Shown piece by piece: positions 54,622 through 64,000 of a stretch of DNA of 64,000 bases. The position numbers and the translations under genes are program-made. The notes under the pieces were generated by a model, which did not search any database, was not told where the DNA came from, and was given only the letters and a program-made list of their open reading frames with translations. This DNA is from Xylocopa sonorina. Its lineage: Eukaryota > Arthropoda > Insecta > Hymenoptera > Apidae. The stretch's first letter is position 1. Each line of letters begins with the position of its first letter. The stretch lies in the NCBI RefSeq assembly GCF_050948175.1, contig NW_027490097.1, positions 744,001 through 808,000 of the forward strand. The letters run 5' to 3'.

Positions 54622-57355
54622 GTATCGTTGCAATAGAGTTCTAGTGCTTCTTAAAACGCGATATCGCATCCTATTTCTATGTTTCATGTTAAGATATAAT
54701 ATGATTTGCGATGTGTTATGTATTCCTCGTCTACACTTAAAATGAATGTTAATGCGACACTTCCTTGCAAGGAAATAGCGTTAGCAGATGTCTACGTATC
54801 GTAGCAATAGAGTTCTTATGATTCTTAAAACGAGATATTGCATCTCATATCTATGTTTCATGATAAGATATAATATTCATTGCGAAGTGTTATGCATTCC
54901 TCGTCTACGATTCAAATGACTGTATTTGCGACACTTCCTTGCAAGGAAATACCGTTTGCAGGTGTCTACGTATCGTAGCAATGGAGTTTTTACGATTCTT
55001 AAAACGCGATATCGCATCTCATTTCTATGTTTCATGGTAAGATATAATATGATTTGCGAAGTGTTATGTATTCCTCGTCTACACTTCAAATGAATGTGAA
55101 TGCAACACTTCCTCGCTAGGAAATAGCGTTTGCAGATGTCTACATCTCGTAGCAATAGATTTCTAATGCTTCTTAAAACGCGATATCGCATCTCATTTCT
55201 ATGTTTCATGGTAAGATATAATATGATTTGCGAAGTGATATGTATTCCTCGTCTACACTTCAAATGAATGTAAATGCGACACTTCCTTGCTAGGAAATAG
55301 CGTCAGCAGATGTCTAGGTATCGTAGCAATAGAGTTCTTATGATTCTTAAAACGCGATATCGCATCTCATTTCTATGTTTCATGGTAAGATATAATATGA
55401 TTTGCGAAGTGTTATGTATTCCTCGTCTACACTTCAAATGAATGTAAATGCGACACTTCCTTGCAAGGAAATAGCGACCGCAGATGTCTAGGTATCGTAG
55501 CGATAGAGTTCTTATGATTCTTAAAACGCGAAATCGCATCTCATTTCTATGCTTCATGGTAAGATATAATATGATTTGCAGTGTGTTACGTATTCCTCTT
55601 CTACACTTCAAATGAATGTAGATGCGACACTTCCTTGCTAGGAAATAGCGTCTGCAGATGTCTAGGTATCGTAGCGATAGAGTTCTAATGCTTCTTAAAA
55701 CGCGATATCGCATCTCATTTCTATGTTTCATGGTAATATATAATATGATTTGCGAAGTGTTATGTATTCCTCGTCTACACTTCAAATGAATGTAAATGCG
55801 ACACTTCCTTGCAAGGAAATAGCGTTTGCAGATGTCTACCTATCGCAGCAATAGAGTTCTAATGCTTCTTAAAACGCGATATCGCATCTCATTTCTATGT
55901 TTCATGGTAAGATATAATATGATGTGCGAAGTGTCATGTATTCCTCGTCTACACTTCAAATGACTGTAAATGCGACACTTCCTTGCAACGAAATAGGGTT
56001 TGCAGATGTCTACCTATCGTAGCAATAGAGTTCTAATGCTTCGTAAAACGCGATATCGCATGTCATTTCTATGTTTCATGGTAAGATATAACATGATTTG
56101 CGAAGTGTTATGTATTCCTCGTCTACACTTAAAGTGAATTTGAATGCGATACTTCCTTGCAAGGAAATAGCGTTTGCAGATGTCTACGTATCGTAGCAAT
56201 AGAGTTCTTATGATTCTTAAAACGCGATATCGCACCTCATTTCTATGTTTCATGGTAAGATATAATATGATTTGCGAAGTGTTATGTATTCCTCGTCTAC
56301 ACTTCAAATGAATGTAAATGCGACACTTCCTTGCTAGGAAAGAGCGTTTGCAGATGTCTTAATCTCGTAGCAATAGATTTCTAATGCTTCTTAAAACGCG
56401 ATATCGCATCTCATTTCTATGTTTCATGGTAAGATATAATGTGATTTGCGAAGTGTTATGTATTCCTCGTCTACACTTCAAAGGAATGTGAATGCGACAC
56501 TTCCTCGCTAGGAAATAGCGTTTGCAGATGTCTACGTACCGTAGCAATAGATTTCTAATGCTTCTTAAAACGCGATATCGCATCTGATTTCTTTGTTTCA
56601 TGGTAAGATATAATATGATTTGCGAAGTATTATGTATTCCTCGTCTACACTTCAAATGAATGCAAATGCGACACTTCCTTGCTAGGAAATAGCGTCTGCA
56701 GATGTCTAGGTATCGTAGCAATAGAGTTCTTATGATCCTTAAAACGCGATATCGCATCTCATATCTATGTTTCATGATAAGATATAATACTCATTGCGAA
56801 GTGTTATGCATTCCTCGTCTACGATTCAAATGAATGTAAATGCGACACTTCCTTGCAAGGAAATAGCGTTTGCAGATGTCTACGTGTCGTAGCAATAGAT
56901 TTCTAATGCTTCTTAAATCGCGACATCGCATCTCATTTTTATGTTTCATGGTAAGATATAATATGATTTGCGAAGTGTTATGTATTCCTCGTCTACACTT
57001 CAAATGAATGTGAATGCGACACTTCCTCGCTAGGAAATAGCGTTTGCAGATGTCTTTATCTCGTAGCAATAGATTTCTAGTGCTTCTTAAAACTCGATAT
57101 CTCATCTCATTTCTATGTTTCATGGTAAGATATAATATGATTTGCGAAGTGTTATGTATTCCTCGTCTACACTTCAAATGAAAGTAAATGCGACACTTCC
57201 TTGCAAGGAAATAGCGTTTGCAGATGTCATCGTATCGTGGCAATAGTGTTCCTATGATTCTTAAAACGCGATTCCGTATCTCATTTCTATGTTTCATGGT
57301 AAGATATAGTATGATTTGCGAAGTGTTATGTATTCCTCGTCTACACTTCAAATGA
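54622..57355. repeat. 20-unit duplication, left copy
   Basis: This block matches about 58,102-60,834 at an offset of 3480 bp (20 units), falling to 3479 after a 1-bp deletion near 59,372 in the right copy. Shared markers are CGTTGCAATAGAG, CTTAAAATGAATGTTAATGC, GACTGTATTTGCG, AAATACCGTTTGC, GCGACCGCAG, GCAGTGTGTTACG and GATATAGTATG. The left edge differs (GTCTGCAGATGTC against GTCCGCAGATATC). Confidence 0.8.
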
Positions 57356-58101
57356 ATGTAAATGCGACACTTCCTTGCTAGGAAATAGCGTCTGCAGATG
57401 TCTAGGTATCGTAGAGATAGAGTTCTAATGCTTCTTAAAACGCGATATCGCATCTCATTTTTATGCTTCATGGTAAGATATAATATGATTTGCGAAGTGT
57501 TATGTATTCCTCGTCTATACTTCAAATGAATGTAAATGCGACACTTCCTTGCAAAGAAATAGCGTCCGCAGATATCTAGGTATCGTAGCGATAGAGTACT
57601 TATGATTCTTAAAACGCGATATCGCATCTCATTTCTATGCTTCATGGTAAGATATAATATGATGTGCGATGTGTCATGTATTCCTCGTCTACACTTCAAA
57701 TGAATGTAAATGCGACACTTCCTTGCAAAGAAATAGCGTCCGCAGATATCTAGGTATCGTAGCGATAGAGTTCTAATGCTTCTTAAAACGCGATATCGCA
57801 TCTCATTTCTATGTTTCATGGTAATATATAATATGATTTGCGAAGTGTTATGTATTCCTCGTCTACACTTCAAATGAATGTAAATGCGACACTTCCTTGC
57901 AAGGAAATAGCGTCCGCAGATGTCTAGGTATCGTAGCAATAGAGTTCTAATGCTTCTTAAAACGCGATATCGCATCTCATTTCTATGTTTCATGGTAAGA
58001 TATAATATGATTTGCAAAGTGTCATGTATTCCTCGTCTACACTTCAAATGAATGTAAATGCGACACTTCCTTGCAAAGAAATAGCGTCCGCAGATATCTA
58101 G

Positions 58102-60834
58102 GTATCGTTGCAATAGAGTTCTAGTGCTTCTTAAAACGCGATATCGCATCCTATTTCTATGTTTCATGTTAAGATATAATATGATTTGCGATGTGTTATG
58201 TATTCCTCGTCTACACTTAAAATGAATGTTAATGCGACACTTCCTTGCAAGGAAATAGCGTTAGCAGATGTCTACGTATCGTAGCAATAGAGTTCTTATG
58301 ATTCTTAAAACGAGATATTGCATCTCATATCTATGTTTCATGATAAGATATAATATTCATTGCGAAGTGTTATGCATTCCTCGTCTACGATTCAAATGAC
58401 TGTATTTGCGACACTTCCTTGCAAGGAAATACCGTTTGCAGGTGTCTACGTATCGTAGCAATGGAGTTTTTACGATTCTTAAAACGCGATATCGCATCTC
58501 ATTTCTATGTTTCATGGTAAGATATAATATGATTTGCGAAGTGTTATGTATTCCTCGTCTACACTTCAAATGAATGTGAATGCAACACTTCCTCGCTAGG
58601 AAATAGCGTTTGCAGATGTCTACATCTCGTAGCAATAGATTTCTAATGCTTCTTAAAACGCGATATCGCATCTCATTTCTTTGTTTCATGGTAAGACATA
58701 ATATGATTTGCGAAGTGTCATGTATTCCTCGTCTACACTTCAAATGAATGCAAATGCGACACTTCCTTGCTAGGAAATAGCGTCAGCAGATGTCTAGGTA
58801 TCGTAGCAATAGAGTTCTTATGATTCTTAAAACGCGATATCGCATCTCATTTCTATGTTTCATGGTAAGATATAATATGATTTGCGAAGTGTTATGTATT
58901 CCTCGTCTACACTTCAAATGAATGTAAATGCGACACTTCCTTGCAAGGAAATAGCGACCGCAGATGTCTAGGTATCGTAGCGATAGAGTTCTTATGATTC
59001 TTAAAACGCGAAATCGCATCTCATTTCTATGCTTCATGGTAAGATATAATATGATTTGCAGTGTGTTACGTATTCCTCTTCTACACTTCAAATGAATGTA
59101 GATGCGACACTTCCTTGCTAGGAAATAGCGTCTGCAGATGTCTAGGTATCGTAGCGATAGAGTTCTAATGCTTCTTAAAACGCGATATCGCATCTCATTT
59201 CTATGTTTCATGGTAATATATAATATGATTTGCGAAGTGTTATGTATTCCTCGTCTACACTTCAAATGAATGTAAATGCGACACTTCCTTGCAAGGAAAT
59301 AGCGTTTGCAGATGTCTACCTATCGCAGCAATAGAGTTCTAATGCTTCTTAAAACGCGATATCGCATCTCATTTTATGTTTCATGGTAAGATATAATATG
59401 ATGTGCGAAGTGTCATGTATTCCTCGTCTACACTTCAAATGACTGTAAATGCGACACTTCCTTGCAACGAAATAGGGTTTGCAGATGTCTACCTATCGTA
59501 GCAATAGAGTTCTAATGCTTCGTAAAACGCGATATCGCATGTCATTTCTATGTTTCATGGTAAGATATAACATGATTTGCGAAGTGTTATGTATTCCTCG
59601 TCTACACTTAAAGTGAATTTGAATGCGATACTTCCTTGCAAGGAAATAGCGTTTGCAGATGTCTACGTATCGTAGCAATAGAGTTCTTATGATTCTTAAA
59701 ACGCGATATCGCACCTCATTTCTATGTTTCATGGTAAGATATAATATGATTTGCGAAGTGTTATGTATTCCTCGTCTACACTTCAAATGAATGTAAATGC
59801 GACACTTCCTTGCTAGGAAAGAGCGTTTGCAGATGTCTTAATCTCGTAGCAATAGATTTCTAATGCTTCTTAAAACGCGATATCGCATCTCATTTCTATG
59901 TTTCATGGTAAGATATAATGTGATTTGCGAAGTGTTATGTATTCCTCGTCTACACTTCAAAGGAATGTGAATGCGACACTTCCTCGCTAGGAAATAGCGT
60001 TTGCAGATGTCTACGTACCGTAGCAATAGATTTCTAATGCTTCTTAAAACGCGATATCGCATCTGATTTCTTTGTTTCATGGTAAGATATAATATGATTT
60101 GCGAAGTATTATGTATTCCTCGTCTACACTTCAAATGAATGCAAATGCGACACTTCCTTGCTAGGAAATAGCGTCTGCAGATGTCTAGGTATCGTAGCAA
60201 TAGAGTTCTTATGATCCTTAAAACGCGATATCGCATCTCATATCTATGTTTCATGATAAGATATAATACTCATTGCGAAGTGTTATGCATTCCTCGTCTA
60301 CGATTCAAATGAATGTAAATGCGACACTTCCTTGCAAGGAAATAGCGTTTGCAGATGTCTACGTGTCGTAGCAATAGATTTCTAATGCTTCTTAAATCGC
60401 GACATCGCATCTCATTTTTATGTTTCATGGTAAGATATAATATGATTTGCGAAGTGTTATGTATTCCTCGTCTACACTTCAAATGAATGTGAATGCGACA
60501 CTTCCTCGCTAGGAAATAGCGTTTGCAGATGTCTTTATCTCGTAGCAATAGATTTCTAGTGCTTCTTAAAACTCGATATCTCATCTCATTTCTATGTTTC
60601 ATGGTAAGATATAATATGATTTGCGAAGTGTTATGTATTCCTCGTCTACACTTCAAATGAAAGTAAATGCGACACTTCCTTGCAAGGAAATAGCGTTTGC
60701 AGATGTCATCGTATCGTGGCAATAGTGTTCCTATGATTCTTAAAACGCGATTCCGTATCTCATTTCTATGTTTCATGGTAAGATATAGTATGATTTGCGA
60801 AGTGTTATGTATTCCTCGTCTACACTTCAAATGA
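58102..60834. repeat. 20-unit duplication, right copy, with a likely conversion patch
   Basis: This is the second copy of 54,622-57,355. It is nearly identical except at 58,681-58,751, where five differences cluster (58,681, 58,697, 58,718, 58,719 and 58,751). All five match another haplotype of the array. It also carries a private 1-bp deletion near 59,372. Confidence 0.8.
59309..59481. repeat. 173-bp monomer with 1-bp deletion
   Basis: Near 59,372 the unit reads CATTTTATGTTTC where its duplicate near 55,892 reads CATTTCTATGTTTC. The loss therefore postdates the 20-unit duplication. Confidence 0.85.
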
Positions 60835-61743
60835 ATGCAAATGCGACACTTCCTTGCTAGGAAATAGCGTCTGCAGATGTCTAGGTATCGTAGCAATAGA
60901 GTTCAAATGCTTCTTAAAACGAGATATTGCATCTCATATCTATGTTTCATGATAAGATATAATACTCATTGCGAAGTGTTATGCATTCCTCGTTTACACT
61001 TCAAATGACTGTAAATGCGACACTTCCTTGCAACGAAATAGGGTTTGCAGATGTCTACCTATCGTAGCAATAGAGTTCTAGTGCTTCGTAAAACGCGATA
61101 TCGCATGTCATTTCTATGTTTCATGGTAAGATATAACATGATTTGCGAAGTGTTATGTATTCCTCGTCTACACTTAAAGTGAATTTGAATGCGATACTTC
61201 CTTGCAAGGAAATAGCGTTTGCAGATGTCTACGTATCGTAGCAATAGAGTTCTTATGATTCTTAAAACGCGATATCGCATCCCATTTCTATGTTTCATGG
61301 TAAGATATAATATGATTTGCGAAGTGTCATGTATTCCTCGTCTACCCTTCAAATGAATGTGAATGCGACACTTCCTCGCTAGGAAATAGCGTTTGCAGAT
61401 GTCTACGTATCGTAGCAATAGAGTTCATATGATTCTTAAAACGCGAAATGGCATCTCATTTCTATGTTTCATGGTAAGATATAACATGATTTGCGAAGTG
61501 TTATGTATTCCTCGTCTACACTTCAAGTGAATTTGAATGCGATACTTCCTCGCTATGAAATAGCGTTTGCAGATGTCTACGTACCGTAGCAATAGATTTC
61601 TAATGCTTCTTAAAGCGCGATATCGCATCTGATTTCTTTGTTTCATGGTAAGATATAATATGATTTGCGAAGTGTTATGCATTCCTCGTCTACACTTCAA
61701 ATGAATGCAAATGCGACACTTCCTTGCTAGGAAATAGCGTCTG

Positions 61744-61918
61744 CAGATGTCTAGGTATCGTAGCAATAGAGTTCTTATGATTCTTAAAACGCGATATCGC
61801 ATCTCATATCTATGTTTCATGATAAGATATAATACTCATTGCGAAGTGTTATTGCATTCCTCGTCTACGATTCAAATGAATGTAAATGCGACACTTCCTT
61901 GCAAGGAAATAGCGTTTG
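61744..61918. repeat. 175-bp type B-like monomer with 1-bp insertion
   Basis: At 61,849-61,856 the unit reads GTTATTGCATTCC where similar units, for example near 60,298, read GTTATGCATTCC. One extra T is present. It breaks the reverse open frame at this point. Confidence 0.85.
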
Positions 61919-63832
61919 CAGATGTCTACGTGTCGTAGCAATAGATTTCTAATGCTTCTTAAAACGCGATATCGCATCTCATTTCTATGTTTCATGGTAA
62001 GATATAATATGATTTGCGAAGTGTTATGTATTCCTCGTCTACACTTCAAATGAATGTGAATGCGACACTTCCTCGCTAGGAAATAGCGTTTGCAGATGTC
62101 TAGGTATCGTAGCAATAGTGTTCTAATGCTTCTTAAAACGCGATATCGCATCTCATTTCTATGTTTCATGGTAAGATATAATATGATTTGCAAAGTGTCA
62201 TGTATTCCTCGTCTACACTTCAAAAGAATGTGAATGCGACACTTCCTTGCAAGGAAATAGCGTTTGCAGATGTCTACCTATCGCAGCAATAGAGTTCTAA
62301 TGCTTCTTAAAACGCGATATCGCATCTCATTTCTATGTTTCATGGTAAGATATAATATGATGTGCGATGTGTCATGTATTCCTCGTCTACACTTCAAATG
62401 AATGTAAATGCGACACTTCCTTGCAAAGAAATAGCGTCCGCAGATATCTAGGTATCGTAGCGATAGAGTTCTAATGCTTCTTAAAACGCGATATCGCATC
62501 TCATTTCTATGTTTCATGGTAATATATAATATGATTTGCGAAGTGTTATGTATTCCTCGTCTACACTTCAAATGAATGTAAATGCGACACTTCCTTGCAA
62601 GGAAATAGCGTCCGCAGATGTCTAGGTATCGTAGCAATAGAGTTCTAATGCTTCTTAAAACGCGATATCGCATCTCATTTCTATGTTTCATGGTAAGATA
62701 TAATATGATTTGCAATGTGTCATGTATTCCTCGTCTACACTTCAAATGAATGTAAATGCGACACTTCCTTGCAAAGAAATAGCGTCCGCAGATATCTAGG
62801 TATCGTAGCGATAGAGTACTTATGATTCTTAAAACGCGATATCGCATCTCATTTCTATGCTTCATGGTAAGATATAATATGATTTGCGAAGTGTTATGTA
62901 TTCCTCGTCTACACTTCAAATGAATGTAAATGCGACACATCCTTGCAAGGAAATAGCGTCCGCAGATGTCTAGGTATCGTAGCAATAGAGTTCTAATGCT
63001 TCTTAAAACGCGATATCGCATCTCATTTCTATGTTTCATGGTAAGATATAATATGATTTGCAAAGTGTCATGTATTCCTCGTCTACACTTCAAATGAATG
63101 TAAATGCGACACTTCCTTGCAAGGAAATAGCGTCTGCAGATGTCTACGTATCGTAGCAATAGAGTTCTTATGCTTCTTAAAACGCGATATCGCATCTAAT
63201 TTCTTTGTTTCATGGTAAGACATAATATGATTTGCGAAGTGTCATGTATTCCTCGTCTACACTTCAAATGAATGCAAATGCGACACTTCCTTGCTAGGAA
63301 ATAGCGTCTGCAGATGTCTAGGTATCGTAGCAATACAGTTCAAATGCTTCTTAAAACGAGATATTGCATCTCATATCTATGTTTCATGATAAGATATAAT
63401 ACTCATTGCGAAGTGTTATGCATTCCTCGTTTACACTTCAAATGACTGTAAATGCGACACTTCCTTGCAACGAAATAGGGTTTGCAGATGTCTACCTATC
63501 GTAGCAATAGAGTTCTAATGCTTCGTAAAACGCGATATCGCATGTCATTTCTATGTTTCATGGTAAGATATAACATGATTTGCGAAGTGTTATGTATTCC
63601 TCGTCTACACTTAAAGTGAATTTGAATGCGATACTTCCTTGCAAGGAAATAGCGTTTGCAGATGTCTACGTATCGTAGCAATAGAGTTCTTATGATTCTT
63701 AAAACGCGATATCGCATCCCATTTCTATGTTTCATGGTAAGATATAATAAGATTTGCGAAGTGTCATGTATTCCTCGTCTACCCTTCAAATGAATGTGAA
63801 TGCGACACTTCCTCGCTAGGAAATAGCGTTTG

Positions 63833-64000
63833 CAGATGTCTACGTATCGTAGCAATAGAGTTCATATGATTCTTAAAACGCGATATGGCATCTCATTTCT
63901 ATGTTTCATGGTAAGATATAACATGATTTGCGAAGTGTTGTGTATTCCTCGTCTACACTTCAAGTGAATTTGAATGCGATACTTCCTCGCTATGAAATAG
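63833..64000. repeat. Last monomer, cut by the window edge
   Basis: This unit shows 168 of the expected 174 bases and ends at GAAATAG in normal phase. The array therefore continues beyond the window. It carries the CGATATGGC and TGAATTTGAATGCGATAC variants shared with units near 47,170, 51,346 and 61,440. Confidence 0.9.

Larger units (their letters stand above)
1..64000. repeat. 174-bp tandem satellite array filling the whole window
   Basis: Unit starts (CAGATG-type motif) fall at 1, 175, 349 and so on, and the phase can be followed to 63,659 and 63,833 once eight indels are allowed for. This gives 367 full units plus 168 bases of another, all head to tail in one orientation. Two neighbouring units (1-174 and 175-348) differ at 10 of 174 positions by direct count, so local divergence is about 6%. 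No unique sequence, poly(A) tract, terminal inverted repeat, transposon domain, rRNA or tRNA was seen. Unit length near one nucleosome and nested duplications are features known from centromeric and pericentromeric satellites; assignment to a centromere is inference. No family name is recognised. Confidence 0.98.
39157..64000. repeat. Right array domain: type A-rich with private variants
   Basis: Variants seen essentially only here are GCGTCCGCAGATATC (first near 39,847), GTCTTAATCTCG or GTCTTTATCTCG in place of GTCTACGTATCG (first near 43,656), GCGATTCCGTATC, CTTCGTAAAACGCG with GCATGTCATTTC, and TCTGATTTCTTTG with AAGACATAAT. Type C units were not seen. Large duplications at 2088, 3480, 4176, 4524, 6090 and 6264 bp dominate. 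No gene or unique sequence occurs in any stretch. The array runs off the right edge in phase. Confidence 0.85.

Noticed and set aside
61747..61938. Plus-strand open frame of 63 codons
   Set aside because: It exists only because a 1-bp insertion near 61,850 joins two plus-strand frames of satellite units. It has no distinct sequence content.
1..64000. CRISPR array
   Set aside because: The repeat is 174 bp with no unique spacers, and all parts of the unit repeat. A CRISPR array needs short identical repeats separated by dissimilar spacers.
1..64000. Canonical CENP-B box in the unit
   Set aside because: The required TTCG....A..CGGG pattern is absent. The consensus unit contains no CGGG on either strand.
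1..64000. Naming the species or a known satellite family
   Set aside because: The unit does not match any satellite sequence I can recall with confidence, including Arabidopsis 178-bp and human alpha satellite. A database search of the consensus unit would be decisive and could not be run.

Overview
This window is one unbroken block of tandem satellite DNA. I find no gene, RNA gene, mobile element, CRISPR array or unique sequence in it. The repeat unit is 174 bp, about 36% G+C (31 C and 32 G in a consensus-type unit), and every copy runs in the same orientation. Starting each unit at its CAGATG-type motif, position 1 is the first base of a unit. Adding eight small indels (net -26 bp) to whole 174-bp steps brings the count to the unit at 63,833 in exact phase. 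The window therefore holds 367 full units plus the first 168 bases of a 368th, and nothing larger is inserted anywhere.

The organism cannot be named from the sequence. A homogeneous 64-kb array of nucleosome-length units with nested larger duplications is typical of centromeric or pericentromeric heterochromatin in an animal, plant or other eukaryote with a long-read assembly. CpG is not depleted (9 per unit against about 5.7 expected), which leans weakly towards a lineage with little CpG methylation, such as many invertebrates. I recognise no published satellite family and see no canonical CENP-B box.

Layout: (1) 1-30,449, left domain. Type A units predominate, with type B units every 3-10 units and a type C variant up to about 28.2 kb. 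It contains many higher-order duplications of 2, 3, 8, 14, 18, 19 and 36/37 units. (2) 30,450-33,408, a short B-rich block with its own TTCCTTCCAAGG variant and a 3-unit tandem duplication. (3) About 33,409-39,156, a transition zone built largely from a 16-18-unit duplication and carrying most of the rare indels. (4) 39,157-64,000, right domain, with different private variants and duplications of 12, 20, 24, 26, 35 and 36 units.

The long open frames, all on the minus strand, are an arithmetic by-product. 174 is 3 x 58, so one reverse frame without stops in the type A unit stays open through unit after unit and gives a basic 58-residue repeat. Type B and type C units close that frame with TGA. 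None of the eight indels is a multiple of three. I therefore annotate no coding sequence. The interest lies in array evolution (unequal exchange, a likely conversion tract, A/B hybrid units) and in three conserved dyad symmetries per unit. Duplication boundaries below were found by eye and are good to tens of bases.
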